A DNA stretch of 64,000 nucleotides from an uncultured Muribaculaceae bacterium (GTDB taxonomy: Bacteria > Bacteroidota > Bacteroidia > Bacteroidales > Muribaculaceae). The position numbers and the translations under genes were made by a program. The notes below the pieces were generated by a model. The model was given only the letters and a program-made list of their open reading frames with translations, was not told the DNA's origin and ran no database searches. This document shows, in pieces, positions 16,668 to 25,164 of the stretch; position 1 is the stretch's first letter, and every line of letters starts with the position of its first letter. The DNA lies in NCBI GenBank assembly GCA_904502025.1, contig CAJGDJ010000003.1, forward strand, positions 1 through 64,000, written 5' to 3'.

Positions 16668-17312
16668 ATGAAACGTTTAATTTATTTCTTTACAATTTCA
16701 ATAATTGCAAGTATTTCATTTTCAAGTTGCCAACGCAAAGCCATCACTCAAGAGGAGATTGAAGAGTTTAGTCGCCAAATAAACGAAAAATTAGAACAAT
16801 TGGATAGAATAAACTCGAGCAACAGCAGCGTCGTTATCAATGATTCTTCGGCGACTGATTCAATCGTAAGAATTAAAGCAGAAAACGATACGCAAAAAGC
16901 AGAAATTACAATTATTCAAAATCAAAAAGACCGATTTGAGAGTGAAGGTATATTTATTTTAGCTATTGTATTTATTGCTATCGTCACCCCATTTGCAAGC
17001 ATAGTATTAATTATATTTTTCGCAATTCGAGGCATAACCAGTCGTCAACGTGAGCGTAATAAACTTATCGAGAAGGCCATTGACAATAATTACCCCCTAC
17101 CCGACAATTTTTTCATTTCACAAAAGAGTCCTCGCACTCGATTACAATCGGCTCTTGTATGGATTGCTTGGGGAGTAGGAGTTGTCGCTTTTTTCCTAAT
17201 TGTTGATCCCACAGTTACAGCATATTCTCTCGGGTTAATCCCATTATTAGTAGGTGCTGCCAAACTAATCACTTACTTTATTGAAGACCGTAAAAAAGAT
17301 AACAATCAATAA
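16668..17312 (+). CDS. DUF6249-like membrane protein beside an ECF sigma factor
   Basis: The 214-residue protein starts with a lipoprotein-like signal (SFSSC, Cys near residue 21) followed by a polar helical segment with EEIEEFSRQINEKLEQL (about 28-45). Two or three hydrophobic segments follow: about 98-125, 165-185 and 187-205. A cytosolic loop holds RQRERNKLIEKAIDN, which is like the DUF6249 pattern. I take the start at 16668 (MKRLIYFF); an in-frame ATG 36 nt earlier gives no better signal. It sits 26 nt upstream of the ECF sigma gene and may sense envelope state and influence that sigma, but no anti-sigma motif is recognisable. Confidence 0.7.
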   Translation: MKRLIYFFTISIIASISFSSCQRKAITQEEIEEFSRQINEKLEQLDRINSSNSSVVINDSSATDSIVRIKAENDTQKAEITIIQNQKDRFESEGIFILAIVFIAIVTPFASIVLIIFFAIRGITSRQRERNKLIEKAIDNNYPLPDNFFISQKSPRTRLQSALVWIAWGVGVVAFFLIVDPTVTAYSLGLIPLLVGAAKLITYFIEDRKKDNNQ

Positions 17313-17338
17313 TTCTATATCGCAAAGCACAATTAATA

Positions 17339-17872
17339 ATGCTTACCCGATTTGAAGAACTGAAGCTAATAGCCCGATGCGTTGCCGGTGATGATCGCAA
17401 TGCGTTTGGGCAATTAGTTATTGCATACGAACAGGGTCTGCGACGGTTTCTCTTCAACCTATGTGGCGACGAGGCATTGACCGACGACCTTGCTCAAGAC
17501 ACATTTTTAAAAGCCTATCTTGCCATTCGGTCATTTCAAGGAATTAGCAAATTTAAGACTTGGCTCTATCGCATAGGCTACAATGAATTTCTGTCGCATC
17601 GACGCAGTCAACATATTACAACCGATGAGATACCTCCCGATAGTAACTCGGTTTCTCCAACAACAGAAATTGATGCCCGATTGACGGTTGAGCAGTGTTT
17701 ATCCGTGCTTCCAGATGCTGAGCGTGCTGTGATAATGCTGTTCTATCTTGAAGATATGCCAATAAAAAAGATTATAGAAATTACCGGAATGCCCGATGGC
17801 TCGGTTAAATCATATCTACATCGTGGAAAATCACGAATGCGACAATTTCTCGAAAATGATGCAACAATTTAA
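17339..17872 (+). CDS. ECF (group 4) RNA polymerase sigma factor
   Basis: The 177-residue sigma has region 2 (about 12-90, with GQLVIAYEQGLRRFLFNLC, the core-binding DDLAQDTFLKAYLAI, and FKTWLYRIGYNEFLSHRR) and region 4 (about 120-172, AERAVIMLFYLEDMPIKKI, MPDGSVKSYLHRGKSRM). It is distinct in sequence from the lone sigma at 13014-13517. It is flanked by a DUF6249-like gene 26 nt upstream and a 108-residue two-helix membrane protein 13 nt downstream, in one direction, forming a three-gene module. The downstream small protein is the best candidate for a membrane anti-sigma by position. Confidence 0.9.
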   Translation: MLTRFEELKLIARCVAGDDRNAFGQLVIAYEQGLRRFLFNLCGDEALTDDLAQDTFLKAYLAIRSFQGISKFKTWLYRIGYNEFLSHRRSQHITTDEIPPDSNSVSPTTEIDARLTVEQCLSVLPDAERAVIMLFYLEDMPIKKIIEITGMPDGSVKSYLHRGKSRMRQFLENDATI

Positions 17873-17885
17873 CTTATAAGTAATT

Positions 17886-18212
17886 ATGAAACAAAACGAC
17901 ATAGAAGACCTAAAAATAAGACAACTGCTTGACACAAAAATGCCTCTGGCTCCACGAAATGAATGGTTTGTCAAGAAGGTAATGAATCGCTTACCCGAAA
18001 AACGTCGTAGCTCAATTTCTATCATTGAGATTGTGGGCTATATTGTTGCCATATTAGTTGTATTAGGCATTGAGATAGGCATAGTATGTGATATTTCTAA
18101 TGTGGGAGCCATAACCTTAAACAATATTGTGTGGCTCACTACCCTCAACATTATACTAATTTCCATAGTCGCGTCAATATTTGCACCCCTATTTCGCAAT
18201 AGTTTAGACTAA
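17886..18212 (+). CDS. Small two-helix membrane protein, possible anti-sigma
   Basis: The 108-residue product has a polar N-terminal half (DIEDLKIRQLLDTKMPLAPRNEWFVKKVMNRL, residues ~5-36). Two membrane helices follow (about 47-70 and 80-103) with a short tail. The N-terminal pattern, a short helix then NEWFVKKVMNRLP, is often seen in small proteins encoded directly after Bacteroidales ECF sigma genes. No zinc-binding HxxxCxxC is present, so if it is an anti-sigma it is of a non-zinc type. Function inferred from position only. Confidence 0.65.
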   Translation: MKQNDIEDLKIRQLLDTKMPLAPRNEWFVKKVMNRLPEKRRSSISIIEIVGYIVAILVVLGIEIGIVCDISNVGAITLNNIVWLTTLNIILISIVASIFAPLFRNSLD

Positions 18213-18232
18213 ATATTAATCTAATCAACACA

Positions 18233-18265
18233 AAACGCCCCTGCTCGTAATGAGCAAGGGCGTTT
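18233..18265. terminator. Bidirectional terminator between the sigma module and the amidase
   Basis: Arms 18233-18246 and 18252-18265 pair over 14 positions with one mismatch (AAACGCCC and GGGCGTTT outer part), loop GTAAT. It lies between converging genes. Confidence 0.85.
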
Positions 18266-18288
18266 ATATTATATTATGTATTATTCGA

Positions 18289-21200
18289 TTAGCGGATAAC
18301 CACTTTTGCAGTGTGAGAAACGCCTGCAGTATCAACAGCTGTTACAACGTAAACACCATTGAAGCCTTTAACGTTTACTACATTTGATTTAGCGTTAGCT
18401 ACTAATTCACCAGCTACTGAGTAAACCGATACTTTTACTGCGTCAATACCTTTTACTTTCAATGTAACGCCATCACAAGCAACAGTCATTGCTTCGTTAG
18501 CAGCTACATTTTCAACACCACTTGTTTGAGGAGCAACTGCGAAGCAAAGTTTTTCAGCAACTGTTCCAGGAACATAGTGATAGATGAATACTGAATAGTC
18601 GTTGTTAGGAACTACGATGAAGCTACCCATTGCAGCACCAAGACCTGCTTTTTGACCTTCAGTCCAAGTTGCAACACATGTACCTTCTTCATCGAAGATA
18701 GCGAAGTTAGAACCACGAGTACCAGTTGTGCCATCAGTAGTTACAGGCATGATGAAGTAAGATTTGTCATAAAGTTTGAACCAATCAAAACCTTCGGTTG
18801 AAGCGTTTGCAGTAGTACAACCGCCGTCAGCAGTAGAGAATGTCCATGCTTTAACCATGTCAGTGTTATCATCATTCCAAGCAAACACACTACCAGGAAC
18901 GCCACGTGAACGCATAATGAATGAATTTGACAAGTCACCATTTTCATCCATAAGGGCATTGATTTCTTCTACTGTATCAAATGCAGGTTGAGGACAGCAT
19001 GAAGTTGTCAAACCAACGCCAGCAATAGTATTCGACAATTGAGTGTAGTCAGCATCAACTGCGCCATTCTTGATATTCACGATAAGAACTTGTGTGCCAC
19101 CATTAGGAACGACAAATGCGTAAGCACCTTTAGCTGAAAGCATGTTACCACGAATGCGACCCATTTGGTCACAACGGGCAGGAGTATAACCTTCAACTGT
19201 GCTCAAATCAAGTTTATATGTATTCTTCAAGTCAGCTGAAATAATCATGAAGTTGCTACCAGCTGCTGCACCTGACCAACCTGTGTGAACCAAGAAGTTA
19301 CCAGCATCATCACAAGCTACTAATGGGCCCATATCTGAAGCGCTCCAATGAGTTGACAATGCAGATGCACAATCATAGTAATCAGAGTAACCAGTTTCTG
19401 TTACTTGAACAAGTTTATTATTAACTTTATCTACAGTAATGAGATTGCCATTAGAAACTGCAGCGAAACGAAGATCACCACCAGCTGCAACACCTGGAAC
19501 TTTAGATGTATTTTGCCATACTTTTGTAAGACCTTGTGCGATTGCTGCTTCAGCAGTACCTTTCACTTTAATAGTTTGAGTTGCAGCACCAGTAGCAGTT
19601 AATGTAATAGTTGCTTCGTGAGCACCTGCTGATTTTGGGCTATAAGTTACTACAATGTTGCCACCAGTTGCATCAAGAGATGTCTTGTCAATTGAGAATG
19701 CACTATTTCCTGAAATCGCTACTGAGATATTGCTTGTAAGAAGTTCTGCACTTACTGCAATTGTTTGAGTAGCAGATTGTCCTTCTGTTGCTTTAATTGA
19801 CACTTCAGCTGGAACTGAAATTTGTGGAACTTTTTCATAAGAGTAAGTAGGAACTGTACCATTCTTATAGTAAGCGATACCTTGGTTGTGTACCAATACC
19901 CACATTTCCACACCAGAGTTGCCATTTACTGCAACTTCAACACCCGATGACATTGAAGTGTTACGAGTAGTACCAAGACCAGTTGATGGATATTCACCAA
20001 TGTTAGATGCTTCAGCCCAACCTGCTGTACCATCAAGAAGTACTACGCGACCTTTGCGGAGACGTTCTGTTGTAGTTGAGTTTGGTTCATATGTAGTAGC
20101 AAGACCATAACTTGTACCTTTATATGTAAATGCTTTGAATGTATTACCAGCAACCTCTTCTTTAAGAGCTTTAGCATTAACCGATGCCATCAAAAGACCT
20201 TCAGAGTCAAATAATGTTGGGTAGTAGTTTTGACCTACACACCAGAATTTACCATTCGCTTCAGGAAGCACACGTGGAGAAAGACCAAACTGAACACCAT
20301 CTGTACCATCTTCAGTCACGTTGAGAACAGAAGGAGTTGTAGAAGCTACGCCATTAGTAATAGCATAAGAAACCACTTTAGTATCAGTATCAGCTTTACC
20401 TTCAGCAAAGTAAAGTGTACCATTTGTCAAATCACCATCAAGATTGAATGTATCACCAAGACGAACTGTACCACCAATGTTAGTAGTGTGGAGCAATACT
20501 CGTGGAGTTGCATTGTCATTATCCCAAACATATACTTTAAGATCTTGTTGACCTTCAGTAGTAGTTGCAAGGTTACATGCTACGATTTTACCATCAACAT
20601 ATTTCACGTCGATAACATTCAATGTACCACCTGAAACACCATTCATATTAAGTTGGCCCATCTTTTCACCAGTTTGAGCCTTCAAAATCAAGATTTCGCT
20701 TGAGTTGTTTACAACATAAAGTTTACCAGCCCCAAATGCCATATTACGGAATGAAGTGTAATCGGTCATCCAAGCAGCTTTCTTACCAGTTGTTTCAGAG
20801 AAGTTCCAGCCTTCAGTGAATGTCAAAGGAGGATTCTTAGCCGAACCGCTAACGATAACAGTTTTCTTGTGAGTTCCACTTGTCAATGTAATAGTTGTAG
20901 AGTGGTTACCTGCAACAGATGGTTTGTATGTTACAGTCAATGAGCCACCAGTTTTAGCCAATGAAGTTGTGCTAATTGAAAAATCAGTAGTATTGCTTGA
21001 AGCAACTGAAATAGCAGAAGACAATTCAGTACCAGTTACTGAAATAGTTTTTGAAGTAGAAGTTTCAGCAGTAACTTCGCCAAAATCTACTGAAGCAGGA
21101 GAAACAGAGATACCAGAAGCAACACCCTCTTCTAAGTCGAAGTTAAGGAGATGTTGAGAACCTTTACCATCATTACCTACAGTTACTCTTTTAGAAACTG

Positions 21201-22209
21201 TTTTATAACCAGTTTTTGATACTGTAATTTCATATGTAGCACCAGGAACACAATCATAGAATGTGTAGAAACCGTTATTAAATTGGTCAGTAGTATAAGT
21301 TTTTGAGCCACCAGTTGCCACATTAACTAATGTTACTGTTGCACCGTTTATTGCAAGATATTTATCACGACCACGAGTAGTATAGCTTGTATAGCCACAA
21401 GATTTAGAGAGATCACGAATATCACCAGCAATGATTGGACAAATATTTACACCATCAATACCTGGAGTTTCAAGATATGCACGCAACAATTGCCAAGCGA
21501 GGAAGAAGTTGTATCCTTTGCTACACATACGGAATGCTTCAGGACGATAGTCATGGAACCATGATTCAGCCAAATAACCAGGAGCTGTGTTAGTATTCAA
21601 CACTCCAAGACCAGAACCACCATAGAAGTTACGGTCAGTCATACCACGAGGTGTGCTGTAAGTAACATTCGTCAATTTTACATAATCGTGCCAGTTAGCA
21701 GCTGCTTTCGACATAGACAATGAAGTTGAGTTATAAGCCGAATAGTCTGATTTAGATTTAGCACGACACATAACTACAACATAGTTAGCACTTGCGTTAC
21801 CTGCATTGGTGTGAAGCGACATAAAGTAGCCACCATATGAGTTGGATTCTGACGCAATAGTAGAAAGTTCCTTGTCAGTAGCTTGAGTATTTGATTCACG
21901 CGACAATTTGATATTGCTGTTTACATATTTTGTCCAGAAATATTTAATACCTTGTGCACGATAAGTGTTACCCGATGATTCCCAGAAACAGTTACTACTG
22001 TTATAAGTATTATATAATGGAGTCCCATTATTAACTGTTACGTCATAAACGGGAAGTTTCACACCATTTACCGCTGGCATTGACGTTTGACGGTCATTTG
22101 AAGTATAACCACCATGTCCAGGGTTTACATATAATTTAGTTTTTGATGCAGCCGATGCGCCTAACGACACACAAAGTAGCAATAGTATTAATGAATATAT
22201 CTTTTTCAT
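18289..22209 (-). CDS. Large secreted N-acetylmuramoyl-L-alanine amidase with propeller domains and T9SS tail
   Basis: A 1306-residue, multi-domain secreted protein. After a signal peptide (ending ASA near residue 20) comes an Amidase_3-type domain (about 25-245). Its zinc and catalytic residues are all visible: H32 (NPGHGG), E77 (CFWESSG), H133 (SLHTNAG) and E215 (LAESWFHDY), plus KLSRES near 101-106. A carboxypeptidase-regulatory-like fold follows (about 255-360). Then come two related Ig-like repeats (about 366-460 and 795-890), each preceding a beta-rich propeller-like stretch. The last ~70 residues are a T9SS type A domain (VKVSVYSVAGELV ... FNGVYVVTAV). It cleaves the glycan-peptide bond of peptidoglycan. 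The domain set suggests action on foreign wall material or at the surface; that is inference. Codon choice looks like that of well-expressed genes. Confidence 0.85.
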   Translation of the reverse strand: MKKIYSLILLLLCVSLGASAASKTKLYVNPGHGGYTSNDRQTSMPAVNGVKLPVYDVTVNNGTPLYNTYNSSNCFWESSGNTYRAQGIKYFWTKYVNSNIKLSRESNTQATDKELSTIASESNSYGGYFMSLHTNAGNASANYVVVMCRAKSKSDYSAYNSTSLSMSKAAANWHDYVKLTNVTYSTPRGMTDRNFYGGSGLGVLNTNTAPGYLAESWFHDYRPEAFRMCSKGYNFFLAWQLLRAYLETPGIDGVNICPIIAGDIRDLSKSCGYTSYTTRGRDKYLAINGATVTLVNVATGGSKTYTTDQFNNGFYTFYDCVPGATYEITVSKTGYKTVSKRVTVGNDGKGSQHLLNFDLEEGVASGISVSPASVDFGEVTAETSTSKTISVTGTELSSAISVASSNTTDFSISTTSLAKTGGSLTVTYKPSVAGNHSTTITLTSGTHKKTVIVSGSAKNPPLTFTEGWNFSETTGKKAAWMTDYTSFRNMAFGAGKLYVVNNSSEILILKAQTGEKMGQLNMNGVSGGTLNVIDVKYVDGKIVACNLATTTEGQQDLKVYVWDNDNATPRVLLHTTNIGGTVRLGDTFNLDGDLTNGTLYFAEGKADTDTKVVSYAITNGVASTTPSVLNVTEDGTDGVQFGLSPRVLPEANGKFWCVGQNYYPTLFDSEGLLMASVNAKALKEEVAGNTFKAFTYKGTSYGLATTYEPNSTTTERLRKGRVVLLDGTAGWAEASNIGEYPSTGLGTTRNTSMSSGVEVAVNGNSGVEMWVLVHNQGIAYYKNGTVPTYSYEKVPQISVPAEVSIKATEGQSATQTIAVSAELLTSNISVAISGNSAFSIDKTSLDATGGNIVVTYSPKSAGAHEATITLTATGAATQTIKVKGTAEAAIAQGLTKVWQNTSKVPGVAAGGDLRFAAVSNGNLITVDKVNNKLVQVTETGYSDYYDCASALSTHWSASDMGPLVACDDAGNFLVHTGWSGAAAGSNFMIISADLKNTYKLDLSTVEGYTPARCDQMGRIRGNMLSAKGAYAFVVPNGGTQVLIVNIKNGAVDADYTQLSNTIAGVGLTTSCCPQPAFDTVEEINALMDENGDLSNSFIMRSRGVPGSVFAWNDDNTDMVKAWTFSTADGGCTTANASTEGFDWFKLYDKSYFIMPVTTDGTTGTRGSNFAIFDEEGTCVATWTEGQKAGLGAAMGSFIVVPNNDYSVFIYHYVPGTVAEKLCFAVAPQTSGVENVAANEAMTVACDGVTLKVKGIDAVKVSVYSVAGELVANAKSNVVNVKGFNGVYVVTAVDTAGVSHTAKVVIR

Positions 22210-22212
22210 CGC

Positions 22213-23136
22213 TTATTTCTCTTTAATTGTCATTACATAAATTTTTCCTTCAGTTGTGTGATAAGCGATTTTGCTACCATCAGCCGACACACTTGGGAAC
22301 ATTTTGATTTCGTCAGAAGACGAGGTGAGTTGTTGGTAGTTATTACCCGCAACATCTACAATCACAATGTCACTTTTTGTGTAATAATAACCATCATCTT
22401 CATCACGCATACCTATTACGTGAGTATTTCCACGCCAAGATGGTGAGCGCAATTCACCCAAGTTAACAACTTCGCTTCCATCAAGATTGCATACATATGC
22501 ATTACCATTGCAACCAAAAAGAATACGCGATTTATCTGGAGAAAGACTTGTCCAAGTATAATAAGGATCACAACCATCCAATTGACCAGCTAGAGGATCT
22601 AATTGAGTGCGAACACCATTTGCATAAACCACAATCTTGAGTTCTTCTTCTGTAACCAAAAGATCTTCAAGAGATGCTTCTGAAGCACCTTTTAACACAA
22701 CTTTTTTAACAGCGTTACCTTCAACTGGCAACATAGCTACGCTACCATTGAATGACATTTGATTTACATGGTCAATACCTTTAGCTACAGTTTTAAGACC
22801 TTTTGTTGCTACATCTAGCACATAAATGTCTTGTGTAAGCTCAGCCTTGTTCATGTTGCGAGTAAGAATAGTTTTGCCATCTTTACTAATAACAGGGCAA
22901 TAACCTGCACCTTGCATTTCGGTTAATAGAGTGTATTCGCCACTCTTCACATTAATAAGTGACAAGCCATCATAATTCAAGGCCGACACAAGAAGATTTC
23001 CATCGGGCATAAAGCGAGGATGGAAAGTCATTTCGTGGTTATCAGTAGGGACTTGCTCTACGCTTACCACGTCAAACTGTTGGGCATTAGCAAATAATGC
23101 CGACACAACAGTTACTGATAAAAGCATCTTTTTCAT
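22213..23136 (-). CDS. Secreted PD40/TolB-like beta-propeller protein
   Basis: The 307-residue protein has a signal peptide (MKKMLLSVTVVSALFANA) and six or so propeller blades with repeated D-G-x-x/SPDKSRI motifs: RFMPDGNLLVSA near 41-52, VISKDGKTILT near 82-92, SLSPDKSRILFG near 198-209, SVSADGSKIAYHTTEGKIYVM near the C-terminus. This matches PD40/WD40-like TolB family repeats. There is no T9SS tail, so it is probably periplasmic. It is 3 nt upstream of the amidase gene and thus cotranscribed with it. A role in binding or assisting the amidase is suggested by position but not shown. Confidence 0.82.
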   Translation of the reverse strand: MKKMLLSVTVVSALFANAQQFDVVSVEQVPTDNHEMTFHPRFMPDGNLLVSALNYDGLSLINVKSGEYTLLTEMQGAGYCPVISKDGKTILTRNMNKAELTQDIYVLDVATKGLKTVAKGIDHVNQMSFNGSVAMLPVEGNAVKKVVLKGASEASLEDLLVTEEELKIVVYANGVRTQLDPLAGQLDGCDPYYTWTSLSPDKSRILFGCNGNAYVCNLDGSEVVNLGELRSPSWRGNTHVIGMRDEDDGYYYTKSDIVIVDVAGNNYQQLTSSSDEIKMFPSVSADGSKIAYHTTEGKIYVMTIKEK

Positions 23137-23306
23137 TTGGTTAATTATTAAAGTTATTTAGATTTATTATTGTTTTATCAATAAATTGAGGAACAACTAT
23201 ATCTAACTCTCTAAGAGCCATGTATTATATAGTTAAGGACCCGTTTTTTCTATGTTTATTATTGCAATAAAAACTACTCCTACATTTAGCATAATTTTTG
23301 AAATGG

Positions 23307-23314
23307 CAAAGTTA
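23307..23314 (-). promoter_or_regulatory. -7 box (TAACTTTG) for the propeller/amidase operon
   Basis: TAACTTTG on the minus strand. If used, the leader to the start at 23136 is ~165 nt, longer than for most genes here. An 8-bp inverted repeat (AACTATAT near 23195, ATATAGTT near 23227) lies inside that leader. Confidence 0.4.
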
Positions 23315-23382
23315 CACTTTTTTCTTAAAATACACATTTTTTTATTGTATTTTTATCAACAAAACCATCATATAGGTTATAT

Positions 23383-23422
23383 ATACACAAAAAAAGAGGC
23401 AATTTGCCTCTTTTTTGTGTAT
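23383..23422 (-). terminator. Strong hairpin terminator of the TonB-domain gene
   Basis: The sequence ACACAAAAAAAGAGGC (left) pairs with GCCTCTTTTTTGTGT (right) around AATTT, with one bulged A. It lies just beyond the stop of the gene at 23439-23870 in its direction of transcription; the A/T runs let it act in both directions. Confidence 0.85.
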
Positions 23423-23438
23423 ATTTATATTCTTATTT

Positions 23439-23870
23439 TTATAATCTAAATGGAATTGCCAAAACACATGATACCGGCACAGCTTGGTTATCAATACTTC
23501 CTGCCATCCATCGAGGCATTTCTCTTATTATACGCACAGCTTCTTTATCAAGAGTTTCTTCAACTCCTTTTATCACAGATATTCCATTAATTGAGCCATC
23601 GGGATATACAACAAAACTACACACAACACGTCCTTGTACCTTATTATTATAGGCATCGGTTGGATAACAACGTGTTTCATTGATAAATTTCATCAAAGCA
23701 CGTTCGCCTCCCGGGAATTGTGGCACAACATCCACATAACCCGAATCATATATCGTAATTTCATTGTTCTTCTGACCGTTACCCGTGTAAACTCTATGAA
23801 TTTGAGCATTAATAAAATTAGCACTAAACGTCAAAATTGTTAATACAATTAATCGATTCAACATTCGCAT
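23439..23870 (-). CDS. Stand-alone TonB C-terminal domain protein (secreted)
   Basis: The 143-residue product has a signal peptide (about 1-22, ending NAQ) and a TonB-type C-terminal domain (about 48-143). Its elements are FPGGERALMKFINE, GRVVCSFVVYPDGSINGISVIKG and LDKEAVRIIREMPRW, the last being the classic pattern. Unlike real TonB it has no uncleaved N-terminal anchor and no proline-rich linker, so it probably does not couple to ExbBD. Such single-domain copies are common in Bacteroidetes; a periplasmic or outer-membrane-associated role is possible. The gene has its own -7 box (23931-23938) and terminator. Confidence 0.8.
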   Translation of the reverse strand: MRMLNRLIVLTILTFSANFINAQIHRVYTGNGQKNNEITIYDSGYVDVVPQFPGGERALMKFINETRCYPTDAYNNKVQGRVVCSFVVYPDGSINGISVIKGVEETLDKEAVRIIREMPRWMAGSIDNQAVPVSCVLAIPFRL

Positions 23871-23930
23871 TTATTGTGTCAGTTATCTTTGATTATTAAT
23901 TATATTTGGTTATTACAGTGCAAATATAAA

Positions 23931-23938
23931 ATGTAATT
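23931..23938 (-). promoter_or_regulatory. -7 box (TATATTTG) for the TonB-domain gene
   Basis: TATATTTG on the minus strand lies 60 nt before the start at 23870. No convincing -33 element at the usual distance. Confidence 0.4.
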
Positions 23939-24100
23939 TTTTATCGCACAAAACCACACTGCCAATTTTGAGAATGATTATTAATGTTTTATGTTTATTT
24001 ACAATGTAGAAAAAATGTAAAAAAAGGAAACTTTATTATAATACATAACATGTTATTTCGTTATTAAATAGTATTAGTATGTTCAATTAAACCAATATAG

Positions 24101-25141
24101 ATGCAACACTGCTCCAAACATCAAATAAAATCACGGCTTTTATTGTGGCTATTTTTTTTAGTTATATCACTAAATCTCAGGTCACAAGATGGGTCAACTG
24201 CTTACAATTTTCTAAATCTTCCTTCGTCATCTCACATATATGGGTTAGGAGGTATTAACATCTCAACCATAGAAGACAACCTCAACCTTACCGACCAAAA
24301 CCCGGCTCTTTTAGGCCCTGAGATGGACATGCAAATAGGCATAAACTATATGATGTATATAGGTAATACTAATTTTGCAGGCTTAAAATTTGCAAAAAAA
24401 ATTACCGAGAGAAGTGCATTATTAGCCGGAATACAATACTTTGGGTATGGCAATATGAAATACGCTGACGAAATTGGTAATATTCTTGGCACATTTTCGC
24501 CCAAAGACATATCTGTTAATGTTGCATATTCACACGATATTAGTGCTCGCTGGAGAGGTGGGATTAATCTGAAATTTGTATATAGTGCATACGATGAATA
24601 TTCGGCAATGGCTCTCGCCACTGATATTGGTGTTAATTATTTCGACCCTGAAATTGACTTTTCAGCATCACTCGTTGGTGCCAATTTGGGAGGACAAATA
24701 AAACGATTCAATGAAACCCATGATCGCTTACCCATGGACGTGAGATTAGGCTTTACAAAAGGATTAGGCAGCATTCCTGTCAGATTGTCGGTTACGGCAT
24801 GGAATTTGACAAAATGGAACTTACCATATTATGACCCAGGCGATGGGACATCATCGGAATCTCCACAACTAAAAGATTCATTTTTCCCAAACTTATTCAG
24901 GCATCTTATATTTGCCGCCGACGTTGTGCCATCAAAAAACTATCACATCGGATTAGCATATAACCACAAAACTCGAACAGATATGAGCATGTACTCGAGG
25001 AATTTACTTTCAGGATTCTCATTATGTGCAGGACTAAATGTTAAATATTTTGGTGTAGATGTAGCATTTGCACAACCACACACCGGAGCAACTACTTTTA
25101 TGGTAAATCTCACTGCCAATCTAAATGACTTCATAAAATAA
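24101..25141 (+). CDS. porQ: Type IX secretion system protein PorQ
   Basis: PorQ is an outer-membrane beta-barrel protein needed for T9SS export. The 346-residue chain has a signal peptide (ending RSQ near residue 29), then the family start with YNFLNLPSSSHIYGLGG (about 35-51) and NPALLGPEM (about 67-75). Alternating beta-strands run to a C-terminal GATTFMVNLTANLNDFIK. It starts the porQ-cmk-ispH order found in many Bacteroidetes; cmk begins 23 nt downstream. Its presence fits the several T9SS cargo genes in the window. Confidence 0.9.
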   Translation: MQHCSKHQIKSRLLLWLFFLVISLNLRSQDGSTAYNFLNLPSSSHIYGLGGINISTIEDNLNLTDQNPALLGPEMDMQIGINYMMYIGNTNFAGLKFAKKITERSALLAGIQYFGYGNMKYADEIGNILGTFSPKDISVNVAYSHDISARWRGGINLKFVYSAYDEYSAMALATDIGVNYFDPEIDFSASLVGANLGGQIKRFNETHDRLPMDVRLGFTKGLGSIPVRLSVTAWNLTKWNLPYYDPGDGTSSESPQLKDSFFPNLFRHLIFAADVVPSKNYHIGLAYNHKTRTDMSMYSRNLLSGFSLCAGLNVKYFGVDVAFAQPHTGATTFMVNLTANLNDFIK

Positions 25142-25164
25142 ACCAATACACATTATTATATTAT

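Larger units (their letters stand above)
23137..23438. other. 302-nt gap: long leader, promoter and terminator
   Basis: The gap holds the presumed leader and -7 box of the propeller/amidase operon and, at its right end, the terminator of the TonB-domain gene. I see no gene in it; a 65-codon plus-strand frame at 23252 is Phe/Ile/Tyr-rich and looks like chance. Confidence 0.6.

Noticed and set aside
20230..20634. 134-codon plus-strand frame inside the amidase gene
   Set aside because: The opposite strand carries a continuous 1306-residue protein with recognisable domains; the antisense frame is incidental.
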